NCBI GenBank assembly: GCA_963785585.1
Contig: CAWAVW010000004.1
Span: 2,852,001-2,916,000, forward strand
DNA: 64,000 nt
Origin: Palsa-295 sp963785585
GTDB taxonomy: Bacteria; Acidobacteriota; Terriglobia; Acidiferrales; UBA7541
Direction of reading: 5' to 3'
Part shown: piece after piece, positions 8,489-16,861 of the stretch
How the letters are laid out: each line of letters begins with the position of its first letter
Numbering within the stretch: position 1 is the first letter of the stretch
Translations under genes and position numbers: made by a program
Notes under the pieces: generated by a model
Told to the model about the DNA's origin: nothing
The model's database searches: none
What the model saw: only the letters and a program-made list of their open reading frames with translations

Positions 8489-9442
8489 TTAACAGGTCGT
8501 GAGCCGTTTCTCGTGAATCACAATTCCCTCTTCGGCAGCCTGCAGTTTTCGAATCGCAGATTCCAGTCCAGCGGCGCGAAATTTTTGTGAGATGCCGGCG
8601 GCGATCGGGTCAAGGTTGTGCGTTGCCAGGGCGATGACGCTAGGACCAGAGCCGCTGAGAGCGACGCCGACAAGCCCAGGTACGCGAGGGATCTGAATGG
8701 CCTCGGCGAGGCCGGGGATCAGGGACTGGCGGTAGGGCTGGTGCAGGCGGTCCTGCATTGCGTCCCAAATCAAATCGTATTGGCCCGAACCGAGCGCGGC
8801 GAGAAACAGGGCGGCGCGTTGGACGTTGTGAATGGCGTCGGCATGCGGAACGGTGCTTGGAAGCACGGAACGCGAAACTTTCGTATCCAGAGCCATTTTC
8901 GGAGTAACGGCGACGATCTGAATATCTTTCGGCCAGCCGCTGCGGAGCGCGACGATGTGGCCGTCTTCGCGAACAAACGAGACCACGAAACCGCCTAGAA
9001 GAGCCGCGGCGATGTTGTCGGTGTGATGCTCGATTTCCGAAGCGCAATGCAGCGCAAAATCCTCGGAAAATTTTGTGCCGGAGATCGCGAATGCGAGAGA
9101 AATACCGGCGACGATGGCTGCGGCGCTGCTGCCGAGCCCGCTGGAAATAGGAATGTCGTTTTGTACGGCGAGGCGTACGGGCGGCAGTTGGACGTTGAGG
9201 CGATCGGCGGCGTGCAGCATGGCTCGAGAGATGAGGTTTTGCTGCGGGGACGTAGGGAGATCGGAACTGCCATCGACTCCCCGAGTGCGAACGGATGTTG
9301 GCAAAGCAGGATCCGCGTGGACTGTGGCCCGGACGGTGAGGTGAAGATCGAGCGCCAGGCCGAAACAGTCAAATCCGGCACCGAGGTTCGCCGCCGATGC
9401 GGGAACGCGAACTTCAAACGATGTTCGGTGCGGGACGGCCAT
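8489..9442 (-). CDS. thrB: Homoserine kinase
   Basis: Phosphorylates L-homoserine to O-phosphohomoserine in threonine synthesis; cytoplasmic. 317 residues, GHMP-kinase family: motif 1 is VRVPASAANLGAGFDCFGLA near the N-terminus, motif 2 is the ATP-binding PISSGLGSSAAA loop at about residues 90-101, and motif 3 is GVALSGSGPSVIAL in the C-terminal third. I chose the ATG at 9440-9442 (MAVPHRTSFEV), preceded by AAGGCAGG. A GTG at 9506-9508, abutting the thrC stop, would add 22 residues unlike the family. Last gene of lysC-thrC-thrB. Length fits the family (about 300-320). Confidence 0.95.
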   Translation of the reverse strand: MAVPHRTSFEVRVPASAANLGAGFDCFGLALDLHLTVRATVHADPALPTSVRTRGVDGSSDLPTSPQQNLISRAMLHAADRLNVQLPPVRLAVQNDIPISSGLGSSAAAIVAGISLAFAISGTKFSEDFALHCASEIEHHTDNIAAALLGGFVVSFVREDGHIVALRSGWPKDIQIVAVTPKMALDTKVSRSVLPSTVPHADAIHNVQRAALFLAALGSGQYDLIWDAMQDRLHQPYRQSLIPGLAEAIQIPRVPGLVGVALSGSGPSVIALATHNLDPIAAGISQKFRAAGLESAIRKLQAAEEGIVIHEKRLTTC

Positions 9443-9508
9443 AGCCTGCCTTGCAATCCTTTGCGCGACGGCGAATCTAAATCCGTGTTGCCGAAACTTG
9501 CCTTCCAC

Positions 9509-10918
9509 CTACTGGCGCTGATCTAAATTTTCCAGAATGGCGCGCTTGTTGGCAGCCACGCGAACAGGCGCATTGCCAAAATTGCCTTTGATTGGCTGGC
9601 GCTGTGCGGGCTTACCCGGCTCATGCGACTCGATTGCAAGGGTGCCGCGATGATAATGGCTCACGTAATCGGGATCCTTCAGTACGTGTCCGGTGAGTAC
9701 GGCCACGACCAATTCATTTTTCTGAATTTTTCCGGCAGCGACGAGTTTGCGTATGCCCGCCAGAGTCGCTGCCGAAGCGGGTTCGCAGCCGATGCCGTCC
9801 CGGCCGATGATGGCCTTGGCGTCGGCGAGTTCCTGTTCCGTGATGCTGATGACCTGGCCGTGCGATTGAATCACCGCGCGGATCGCCTTTTTCCAAGAAA
9901 CGGGTGAGCCGATTTTAATGGCGGTAGCAAGCGTGTTGGGGTGTTCGACGAATTCGATCGAGTCCGGTGCAGGGGACGTTTTTTCGTGCTGCTGCCATTT
10001 CGCGAATAGATGGGCGAGAGGCGCGGCGCCCTCCGCCTGGATCACACTAATCTTCGGGAGCCGGTCGATTAAGCCCAGCCGAAGCATTTCATTGAATCCC
10101 TTGCCGAGAGCAGAACTGTTCCCGAGGTTGCCGCCGGGAACGACGACGTGATCGGGAACGCGCCAATCGGTCTGTTCGAGAATTTCGAACGCGACCGTCT
10201 TTTGGCCTTCAATGCGGAAAGGGTTGATCGAGTTCGCCACGTATATCGACGGCTCGTCCGATAGTTCCTGAATCATGCGCATGCAATCGTCGAAGTTCCC
10301 ATCAAGCTCGCAGATGGCCGCGCCATAGTCCATGCTCTGCGCGAGTTTTGCGGCGCTGACCTGCCCAAAGGGAAGCAAGATGGCACACTGCAATCCGGCG
10401 CGCGCGGAGTAAGCGGCCAGGCTGGCGGCCGTGTTACCGGTGCTGGCGCAGACGACGGTTTTTGCGCCGAGTAAAGCGGCCTGGGTGACGGCAGCGGTCA
10501 TGCCGGTGTCTTTGAAGGATGCGGTCGGGTTGCAGCCCTGATGCTTTAAGCGAAGAGCATTCAGACCCGCGAACTCCGCGCTCCGGGGGGCGTCATACAG
10601 TGGCGTATTACCTTCGAACAGCGTGACGATGGGCGCATTGTCGTCAAACGGTAAAAGTTCGCGATGGCGCCAGACGCCGCTCTTGTCGCGAGGATCGCTG
10701 GAGAGGAGTCGGGCTTGCCAGCGCGCACGGAGAGTCTTGGGATCGCCGATCGACTGTGCATTTTTGAGATCGAATTCGATTTCGAGCGGGCCGCCGCAGC
10801 GGGAACAGACGTAAACACGCTCGGCAAGGCCGAACGAAGCTTCACATCCGGGCGATATGCAGCGCTGGGCCGCTTTTCTGCCGATTTGCAGAGCCGACTT
10901 GGCGTCAACAGCGGTCAT
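9509..10918 (-). CDS. thrC: Threonine synthase
   Basis: PLP enzyme converting O-phosphohomoserine to L-threonine. 469 residues from the ATG at 10916-10918, five bases after the lysC stop. The N-terminus carries a small four-cysteine zinc-ribbon-like module (CISPGC near residue 20 and CSRCGGP near residue 40), then the fold-type II core: the PLP lysine in CNPTASFKDTG (about residue 125) and the GNLGNSSALGKGF phosphate-binding region. The zinc-ribbon start places it with the plant/archaeal-like threonine synthases rather than the E. coli type. A longer frame back to 11527 is only antiparallel noise inside lysC. Confidence 0.95.
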   Translation of the reverse strand: MTAVDAKSALQIGRKAAQRCISPGCEASFGLAERVYVCSRCGGPLEIEFDLKNAQSIGDPKTLRARWQARLLSSDPRDKSGVWRHRELLPFDDNAPIVTLFEGNTPLYDAPRSAEFAGLNALRLKHQGCNPTASFKDTGMTAAVTQAALLGAKTVVCASTGNTAASLAAYSARAGLQCAILLPFGQVSAAKLAQSMDYGAAICELDGNFDDCMRMIQELSDEPSIYVANSINPFRIEGQKTVAFEILEQTDWRVPDHVVVPGGNLGNSSALGKGFNEMLRLGLIDRLPKISVIQAEGAAPLAHLFAKWQQHEKTSPAPDSIEFVEHPNTLATAIKIGSPVSWKKAIRAVIQSHGQVISITEQELADAKAIIGRDGIGCEPASAATLAGIRKLVAAGKIQKNELVVAVLTGHVLKDPDYVSHYHRGTLAIESHEPGKPAQRQPIKGNFGNAPVRVAANKRAILENLDQRQ

Positions 10919-10923
10919 TGGCG

Positions 10924-12387
10924 CTAGCGAACCACCGGCGCCGATTGATGCCCACTGGATTTTACGGACGCCAGGGGCGCCTCGAGCGACCATTCCTTGT
11001 GTACGGCGAGCAAGGCTTTCTTCATGTCGTTCGCGGAGACTACGAAGGAGATGTTGGTCTCCGACGAGCCCTGAGCGATCGCGATAAGGTTCACGTTTTC
11101 GCGGCCCAACGCGATGAAAGTGCGACCGGCCAGTCCGACTGTGCCGCGCATATTTTCGCCGACCACGGCGACGATGGAGATGTTGGCGTCGAGGGTGATG
11201 TGCTCGACGGTTTGGTGCGCGAGATCCAGCGCAAACTGTTGACGAAGCGCTTCCACGGTTCGCTTCCCGTCCGCCGCGGGAACGACGAAGCAAATGTCGT
11301 TCTGCGAAGAGGATTGCGAAATCAGAAGCACGTTCACGCGCGCGGCAGCGGTGGTGGAAAAAGTGCGGCCGACGACGTCCGGCACGCCGATGATGCCCGG
11401 ACCGCCGACGGAAATCAGCGAAGCGTCGGAAATGGCGGTAAGAGCCTTTACGCCGCGCGGACCCTCCTGCACTTGCGGAGTGATCTTGGTGCCGGGGTGG
11501 TTGGGCTGGAACGTGTTGCGAATCCAAACCGGGATGCCGGCATCGGCGACGGCACGGAGCGTTTTCGGATGCAACACTTTCGCGCCAAAGTAGGCGAGCT
11601 CTGCCGCTTCGCGGTAGGAAATTTCCGGGATCGTTTGTGCCTGCGGGACGAGGCGAGGGTCCGCGGTGAGAACGCCGTTCACGTCGGTCCAGATGATGAC
11701 TTCGTTGGCCCCGATCGCGGCGCCGAGAATGGTGCCGGAATAATCCGAGCCGCCGCGGCCGAGGGTGGTGAGGATGCCTTCGCTGGTGGCGCCGATAAAT
11801 CCGGTGACAACGGGGACGATTCCCTGCTGAAGAATCGGACGAAGGCGCGCTTCACAACGTTCGCGCGTTTTGGCGGCCAGCGGCTCCGCCCCGCCGTGAT
11901 TCGAATCGGTGACGATCAATTCCGTGGCTTCGACTGCTTCGCTGCGAACACCGCGCTCGATGAGCGCGCCGGCAACGAGCGGAGCCGACAAGCGCTCGCC
12001 CAGGCTGGAGACCGTGTCCATGGTGCGCGGAGTGAGTTGGCGAAGCAGCGCGGTGCCTTCGCACAGGCGCTTGGCGTCGCCGAGAATTTCGTTGAGGCGC
12101 GCGGCGAGTTTTTCGCGCGTGGACGGGTCTTTTATCAGCGCGGCGATGGCCGTTTCGTGCTGCTTGCGCAATTTTTCGAGGAGCGCGAAGGCGTGCTCGC
12201 GGTCGCCCAGTTCGGAACGGGTGGCGGCTTCGATGAGCGTGTTGGTGACCCCGCTCATGGCGGAAACCACGACAACAACGGAGGATTCGCGGGCGGCGCG
12301 ATCGACAATTTCGGCTACGCTGGCGATGCACTTGGCGTCGCCGACGGATGTGCCTCCAAACTTCATGACCTGCAAATAGGGTTTCAT
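10924..12387 (-). CDS. lysC: Aspartate kinase (monofunctional, ACT-regulated)
   Basis: First committed step of the aspartate family: L-aspartate to 4-phospho-L-aspartate. 487 residues, beginning MKPYLQVMKFGGTSVGDAK, which holds the KFGGTS catalytic/ATP motif. GRGGSDYSGTILGAAI (about residues 220-235) is the aspartate/ATP site; TDVNGVLTADPR follows. The C-terminus has two ACT domains (for example ISVGGPGIIGVPDVVGRTF and IVAVVGENMRGTVG), the site of amino-acid feedback inhibition. There is no homoserine dehydrogenase domain, so it is not a ThrA fusion. First gene of the threonine operon, with thrC 5 nt behind it; by context it is likely feedback-controlled by threonine, lysine or both. Confidence 0.95.
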   Translation of the reverse strand: MKPYLQVMKFGGTSVGDAKCIASVAEIVDRAARESSVVVVVSAMSGVTNTLIEAATRSELGDREHAFALLEKLRKQHETAIAALIKDPSTREKLAARLNEILGDAKRLCEGTALLRQLTPRTMDTVSSLGERLSAPLVAGALIERGVRSEAVEATELIVTDSNHGGAEPLAAKTRERCEARLRPILQQGIVPVVTGFIGATSEGILTTLGRGGSDYSGTILGAAIGANEVIIWTDVNGVLTADPRLVPQAQTIPEISYREAAELAYFGAKVLHPKTLRAVADAGIPVWIRNTFQPNHPGTKITPQVQEGPRGVKALTAISDASLISVGGPGIIGVPDVVGRTFSTTAAARVNVLLISQSSSQNDICFVVPAADGKRTVEALRQQFALDLAHQTVEHITLDANISIVAVVGENMRGTVGLAGRTFIALGRENVNLIAIAQGSSETNISFVVSANDMKKALLAVHKEWSLEAPLASVKSSGHQSAPVVR

Positions 12388-12463
12388 TTTAGATAGGCCT
12401 GTAGCGAGGCATTCCTAAATCGGCTGCAAAACCGGTTGTTTCTGGATTGCCGCGCCTTAAAAA

Positions 12464-12469
12464 ACTATA
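12464..12469 (-). promoter_or_regulatory. Possible -10 element for the lysC-thrC-thrB operon
   Basis: TATAGT on the minus strand, 77 nt upstream of the lysC start, in the 210-bp gap before the operon. No good -35 hexamer is visible at 16-18 nt, so this is weak. I see no recognisable lysine or threonine attenuator in the leader. Confidence 0.25.
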
Positions 12470-12597
12470 CACCATGAAAACGGCTTCTTAGAAACGGCGG
12501 AACGGGCTGTTTCCGAAGATGGAAGGGGCATTCGACGGGGCGCGACGATGGGCTGGCGGGCCTCATCGTCGCGAGTTCGGGCTGGGCGCTCGAACAA

Positions 12598-13914
12598 TTA
12601 CGGGCGCGTGGCGAGCGCGGGAACGAGGGCGCTGGCGCGCGGGGTACCGAGACCGGTGACGAAATCATAGCCGCTCAGTGCGTCGCACACGTTGCCGCAG
12701 TTGCCGTTGGTTCCCGACGTGACCGGGAAAAAGTAGCCTGCGCCGGCAGCAGTCGCTCGGTTGACGAGGCTCGCAGCATTGCCGTGAACGGAACGATCGA
12801 AAGTTGATGTAGATGAGGCAGGTACGGTGGCAGAGGCATACAACGCAACGTTCACGGAGCCCAAATTTGCCTTGCGCGCCGCCGCACGGAGCGAATTCGC
12901 GATGGCGATGGCAGCAGCCCATTGCGGAGTGCCGGCGCTGGTGCCACCAACCTGGAACCAACCCGTCGCGCCGCTTACAGCGATCGAATCGTAGATGGCA
13001 TAGCCGGTGCCGGGATTCGCGTTGAAAGAAACGTCCGGGACGCCGCGAGCGCCACGGGAGTCGTCCGGAATCGGGAGGTCTTCCTGATACAGAGCTTCGT
13101 GCTCGTAGGCACTGATGCCGCCGCCGCTGCCGCTCCATGCGGTTTCGGATTGGTAATTCTTGTTGGCATCGAGCGTAAGCGATGTGCCGCCGACCGCGAT
13201 TACGTCCGGCGAGGCGGCCGGATAATTGACGCCGTACCCGGCATCTCCGGACGCGGCAAGAAACGTGACGCCGGTGGCGACGAAGTGGTTGTCGAAGCTG
13301 CGTTCACTTGAGAACTCAGCGGTCGTCCAACTCATGGAAACGGCGGAAGCGCCGTGGCGCACGGCAACGTCAACGCCCGTGAGCAAATCCGATAACGCGT
13401 ACGATTTTGCTTCGACGAGGACGATTTTGGCTTGGGGCGCGATGGCGTGGGCCCACTCGACGTCGAGCGCGATTTCGACCGACCAACTTGAATTGGCCGA
13501 GGGTTTCGAACCCGATGCATACACTTTCAGGAAGCAACCGTTGGCGGTGGTGCAGGACGGCAGATTGTACTGTTTGCTGAAAATGCCAAGATCGGCTTCG
13601 ATGTTGGCGTCGTCATAGGCGTCAACGATGGCGATCGTCTGGCCCGCACCTTCATTGGACACCAGATCAAATCCGTAGGCGTGGCGGATGTCGTTGGGCG
13701 CAAAAGCGGACGTGGGCGGCGTGGCAAGGCTGGCGCCGGCAGCTTCGTGAATCACATAGTGCGGACGCATGTAAGCAATCGGGCTTTCCCCGGATTCCAT
13801 TCGCGGCAAAGGCAACGGCAGGAACTGCTGCGACTGTGCGAGCGGCGCGATCGTGGCTACCGTCGACAGCGCCAGCAGGAATTTTGCGGATTTCGCTAAG
13901 CCCTCAGAAAACAT
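12598..13914 (-). CDS. Secreted S53-family (sedolisin-like) serine-carboxyl peptidase
   Basis: An acid-active endopeptidase exported by a Sec signal (basic start, hydrophobic core to about residue 28, AQS-Q cleavage site). 438 residues from the ATG at 13912-13914, which has a GGGGGATT ribosome site. The catalytic set is complete: E147 and D151 in the SVEIALDVEW motif, the oxyanion aspartate D224 in ASGDAGYG, and S326 in GGTSAGTPQW. The C-terminus shows GYDFVTGLGTP, the usual S53 ending near the calcium site. Only about 60 residues lie between the signal peptide and the mature fold, so the large inhibitory propeptide of classical sedolisins is absent. Likely a nutrient-scavenging exoenzyme. 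Confidence 0.93.
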   Translation of the reverse strand: MFSEGLAKSAKFLLALSTVATIAPLAQSQQFLPLPLPRMESGESPIAYMRPHYVIHEAAGASLATPPTSAFAPNDIRHAYGFDLVSNEGAGQTIAIVDAYDDANIEADLGIFSKQYNLPSCTTANGCFLKVYASGSKPSANSSWSVEIALDVEWAHAIAPQAKIVLVEAKSYALSDLLTGVDVAVRHGASAVSMSWTTAEFSSERSFDNHFVATGVTFLAASGDAGYGVNYPAASPDVIAVGGTSLTLDANKNYQSETAWSGSGGGISAYEHEALYQEDLPIPDDSRGARGVPDVSFNANPGTGYAIYDSIAVSGATGWFQVGGTSAGTPQWAAAIAIANSLRAAARKANLGSVNVALYASATVPASSTSTFDRSVHGNAASLVNRATAAGAGYFFPVTSGTNGNCGNVCDALSGYDFVTGLGTPRASALVPALATRP

Positions 13915-13989
13915 TGTGAATCCCCCGTTTGGCCCGTGGCGCCGCGCGGTGAAGCTTTGCGGCGGGGCTGTTTGCGACACGGCTAGACT

Positions 13990-14080
13990 ATCGGACAGGT
14001 GCGGCCTGGCAAATAGGACAGGCGGGTGGTTTCACTGGTACTTCCGGATGCGGAATCGCGTGGGTCGATAATCGGACATA
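13990..14080. promoter_or_regulatory. Repeated ATnGGACA boxes upstream of the S53 peptidase gene
   Basis: Three copies of ATnGGACA occur on the plus strand: 13990-13999 (ATCGGACAGG), 14013-14022 (ATAGGACAGG) and 14071-14078 (ATCGGACA). The first two are 23 bp apart, close to two helical turns, so a dimeric activator could bind one face of the DNA. They lie 75-165 bp upstream of the peptidase start. Function is inferred only from repetition and position. Confidence 0.35.
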
Positions 14081-14108
14081 AAACCAATATTCACAGCGAG
14101 ATAGAGCG

Positions 14109-15326
14109 TTATGGCGTGGTCGATTCTTCGAGCGGAAGGCCTACGTAGTTCTCAGCAAGAGTCTGGGATGCGGCGCGGGAGGTGGTCAGGTAGTCCAGCT
14201 CGGCGAGCTGACGGCGGTGGTCAAAGGCGTTGTCCGTGCTAAACCGATGAAGCAGGGAGGTCATCCACCAGGAGAAACGTTGCACCTTCCACACGCGGCG
14301 GAGGCAGGTTTGCGAGTAAGCGTCGAGAAGATCGCGCCGGCCTGTCTTGTAAAAATAGGCCAGCGCTCGCGCCAGGACTTGGACGTCCGCGACCGCAAGG
14401 TTCATGCCTTTCGCACCGGTTGGCGGAACGATGTGCGCAGCATCGCCGGCAAGGAATAATTTTCCGTACTGCATGGGTTCGACGACGAAACTACGCATCC
14501 CGGTGACGCCTTTTTGGACGATGCGGCCTTCGGTGAGTTTCCAATTCTCCGCGGCGAGGCGGAGATGGAGTTCGTCCCAGATTTTGGCGTCGGGCCAAAC
14601 GGCGATATCTTCATCGGGTTTGCACTGAATGTAGAGGCGGCTAATTTGTGGCGAGCGCATGCTGAGCAGCGCGAAGCCGCGATCGTGATACGCATAGATG
14701 AGTTCGTCGGACGATGGCGGAGCTTCGGCCAGAATGCCGAGCCAGCCGAAAGGATATTCGCGGTCGTAGATTCTGAGCGCGCTCGCGGGAATCGAAGGGC
14801 GAGCGATGCCGTGAAACCCGTCACAGCCGGCGATGAAGTCGCAGGAGACGGTCCGTTGCTCGCCGTCCACCTCGAATTGAATGTTTGGTTTTGACGCATT
14901 GGAAGGGCTCTCGAAATCAACGACCCTCGTGTTTGCCACCTCGAAATGGATTGGAGCGCCGGATGCGATGCGAGCGGCGGTGAGGTCTTTGACGACTTCG
15001 TGCTGGGCGTAGATGGTGACGCCTTTCCCTCCGGCGAGTTCGTTGAAATCGATACGGTGCGTGCGGCCGTCGAAGCGGAGTTTCACACCATGGTGGGTAA
15101 GACCCTCTTTTTTCAGACGCGCGCCAAGGCCTAAGTCGAGCATCAAGTCCACCGTGTTTTGCTCAAGCAGGCCGGCGCGAACGCGCTCTTCGACATACGC
15201 CCGGCTACGATTTTCGACGACGATCGTGTCAATCGCTTCGCGTTGGAGAAGGTGCGAGAGAAAAAGCCCGGCGGGTCCGGCTCCGATGATTCCGACCTGT
15301 GTGCGCATTGAGGGCGAGGTTGACAT
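14109..15326 (-). CDS. pobA: 4-hydroxybenzoate 3-monooxygenase
   Basis: Flavoprotein hydroxylase: 4-hydroxybenzoate + NAD(P)H + O2 to protocatechuate. 405 residues, close to the 394 of the Pseudomonas enzyme. The N-terminal FAD fingerprint is QVGIIGAGPAGLFLSHLL; VRAGLLEQNTVDLM follows as in PobA; the second FAD motif is KLFLAGDAAHIVPPTGAKGMN at about residues 280-300. ATG 15324-15326 is used; a second in-frame ATG lies 18 nt inside and neither has a strong ribosome site. It is divergent from an acyl-CoA thioesterase gene, 137 bp away, that could supply 4-hydroxybenzoate. Protocatechuate 3,4-dioxygenase genes are not in the window, although the later pca steps are. Confidence 0.95.
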   Translation of the reverse strand: MSTSPSMRTQVGIIGAGPAGLFLSHLLQREAIDTIVVENRSRAYVEERVRAGLLEQNTVDLMLDLGLGARLKKEGLTHHGVKLRFDGRTHRIDFNELAGGKGVTIYAQHEVVKDLTAARIASGAPIHFEVANTRVVDFESPSNASKPNIQFEVDGEQRTVSCDFIAGCDGFHGIARPSIPASALRIYDREYPFGWLGILAEAPPSSDELIYAYHDRGFALLSMRSPQISRLYIQCKPDEDIAVWPDAKIWDELHLRLAAENWKLTEGRIVQKGVTGMRSFVVEPMQYGKLFLAGDAAHIVPPTGAKGMNLAVADVQVLARALAYFYKTGRRDLLDAYSQTCLRRVWKVQRFSWWMTSLLHRFSTDNAFDHRRQLAELDYLTTSRAASQTLAENYVGLPLEESTTP

Positions 15327-15401
15327 GGAGGCGCGAGGGCGACGTGGCCGCTTGCAAAATCAACGATACCAGAGCGCGAGAACTTTTATAAATGCGAACG
15401 A

Positions 15402-15430
15402 TTGGACGATGACGGCACGAATGCTAGGAT
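15402..15430 (+). promoter_or_regulatory. Sigma-70-like promoter for the thioesterase gene
   Basis: TTGGAC (15402-15407), a 17-bp spacer, and TAGGAT (15425-15430). Transcription would start near 15437, giving a leader of about 27 nt that includes the GAGGAG ribosome site before ATG 15464. The region also has to serve pobA on the other strand. Confidence 0.45.
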
Positions 15431-15463
15431 GCGTGGGACAAGGCGAATCGAGGAGCGCGGCAA

Positions 15464-15886
15464 ATGTTCGTGAGCGAAAAGAAACTGCTGGTGGAGTGGG
15501 GACACTGCGACGCGGCGGGAATCGTTTTCTATCCGAATTATTTGGCCTGGTTCGACGACTGCACGACGGCGCTCTTTGCGAATGCGGGCATGCCGATTCA
15601 AGAGTTGTTCCGCTCGCAGGGAATCGTGGGCGTGCCGCTGGTGGATGTGCGGGTGAAATTTATCGTGCCATCCACGTACGGGGACGAACTGAGGGCGGAA
15701 TCGAGTGTGGAGGAATTTCGAAACAGCAGTTTCGTGGTGAAGCACCGGTTTTTGAAAGGCGAAGTGCTGGCGGTGGAGGGCTTTGAGACGCGTGTATGGG
15801 CGGAGAAGGACGCCGCGAAGCCCGGGAAGATCAAGTCGAAACAGTTGCCGCCGGATGTGGTGGCGAGGTTATCCAGCGGGAAGTAA
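15464..15886 (+). CDS. 4-hydroxybenzoyl-CoA thioesterase-like hot-dog acyl-CoA thioesterase
   Basis: Hydrolyses an acyl- or aroyl-CoA to free acid and CoA. 140 residues, the size of a single hot-dog domain. The motif GHCDAAGIVFYPNYLAWFD (residues ~13-31) contains the aspartate (D16) that is catalytic in the Pseudomonas 4-hydroxybenzoyl-CoA thioesterase family; YbgC proteins share this motif. GAGGAG precedes ATG 15464 by 8 nt. Its divergent neighbour is pobA, whose substrate would be the product of 4-hydroxybenzoyl-CoA hydrolysis. A thioesterase of this type is also often part of box clusters, where it is thought to release trapped CoA from benzoyl-CoA. Fold is sure, substrate inferred. Confidence 0.85.
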   Translation: MFVSEKKLLVEWGHCDAAGIVFYPNYLAWFDDCTTALFANAGMPIQELFRSQGIVGVPLVDVRVKFIVPSTYGDELRAESSVEEFRNSSFVVKHRFLKGEVLAVEGFETRVWAEKDAAKPGKIKSKQLPPDVVARLSSGK

Positions 15887-15937
15887 AGCCGGCACGGCTC
15901 TTCGAAATTCGCGGATCATTGGTTCCCGTTCGATCGA

Positions 15938-16822
15938 TCAGGCCAGCGAAATTGGTTTCGGCTTGGCCGGATCGGCATAATCGTAAAAACCCTTCCCCGC
16001 CTTTCTGCCGTTCCAACCCATCAAAACCATGCGCTTCAGCAGAGGAGGAGGCGCGAAGCGGCGCTCTTTGAATTCTTCGAACATGATGTTGGCGATGTAG
16101 TAGGTGGTGTCATTGCCGACGAAATCGAGGAGCGTGAGCGGGCCCATGGGATGGCCGCAGCCCAGTTTCATGGAGTTATCAATGTCTTCAATGGAGCCGA
16201 CACCTTCTTCGAGAGCTCGCACAGCGTCGAGAAGATACGGCACCAGCAGCCGGTTGACGATGAAACCAGTTCGATCGGTGGTACGAACGGGAGTCTTCCC
16301 AAATCGGTGCGTGAGGGCGACGACCGATTCCTCGGCTTTCGGATCGGTGGCGATGGTGCGAATCACTTCGACAAGCTTCATCACGGGAACGGGATTGAAA
16401 AAGTGGAGACCGAGGAAGCGATCGGGCCGCTCTGTGAACGTGGCCATTTCGGTGATCGAGAGCGAAGAAGTGTTGCTGGCGAAGATGGTTTCCTTCGGAC
16501 AGATTTTGTCGAGCGCATTCCAGAGATCTTTTTTTGCAGGCAGCTGTTCGATGATGGCCTCGACAATCAGGTGCGAGTCTTTCAGGTCGCCCAGCTCGGT
16601 AGTCCCCTTCAGGCGGCTGCGGGCCTGATCCCGGTCGGCGGCGGTAAGAGTTCCTTTGTCAACGAGGCGTTGAAGGTTTTTATCGATCGATTGCAAACCC
16701 TTATCGAGAGCTTGCTGCGAAACTTCGCGGACGACCACGTGGCAGCCCGACCGCGCGGCGACTTGCGCGATTCCCGATCCCATCAGACCGCAACCCACAA
16801 CTCCGACTTTCTCGATGGCCAT
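15938..16822 (-). CDS. 3-hydroxyacyl-CoA (3-hydroxybutyryl/3-hydroxyadipyl-CoA) dehydrogenase
   Basis: NAD-dependent oxidation of (S)-3-hydroxyacyl-CoA to 3-oxoacyl-CoA; cytoplasmic. 294 residues, typical for Hbd/PaaH. The NAD fingerprint is VGVVGCGLMGSGIAQVAA at the N-terminus; the catalytic His-Glu pair lies in LHFFNPVPVMKLVEV (about residues 140-155); GCGHPMGPLTLLDFVGND marks the C-terminal helical domain. AGGAGATAGGAAA precedes the ATG. Last gene of the run flavoprotein-pcaB-pcaD-pcaC-this gene. In that setting 3-hydroxyadipyl-CoA from the box pathway is a plausible substrate, giving 3-oxoadipyl-CoA (PaaH-like role); 3-hydroxybutyryl-CoA is the alternative. Confidence 0.9.
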   Translation of the reverse strand: MAIEKVGVVGCGLMGSGIAQVAARSGCHVVVREVSQQALDKGLQSIDKNLQRLVDKGTLTAADRDQARSRLKGTTELGDLKDSHLIVEAIIEQLPAKKDLWNALDKICPKETIFASNTSSLSITEMATFTERPDRFLGLHFFNPVPVMKLVEVIRTIATDPKAEESVVALTHRFGKTPVRTTDRTGFIVNRLLVPYLLDAVRALEEGVGSIEDIDNSMKLGCGHPMGPLTLLDFVGNDTTYYIANIMFEEFKERRFAPPPLLKRMVLMGWNGRKAGKGFYDYADPAKPKPISLA

Positions 16823-16861
16823 TTTCCTATCTCCTGAGAATTATTCCGGCGTGCAATCAGA

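Noticed and set aside
10918..12396. 492-codon plus-strand frame opposite lysC
   Set aside because: Same reason: mirrors lysC almost exactly and shows no protein-family features.
12388..12597. Lysine riboswitch upstream of lysC
   Set aside because: The 210-bp gap shows none of the conserved lysine-aptamer helices I can recognise.
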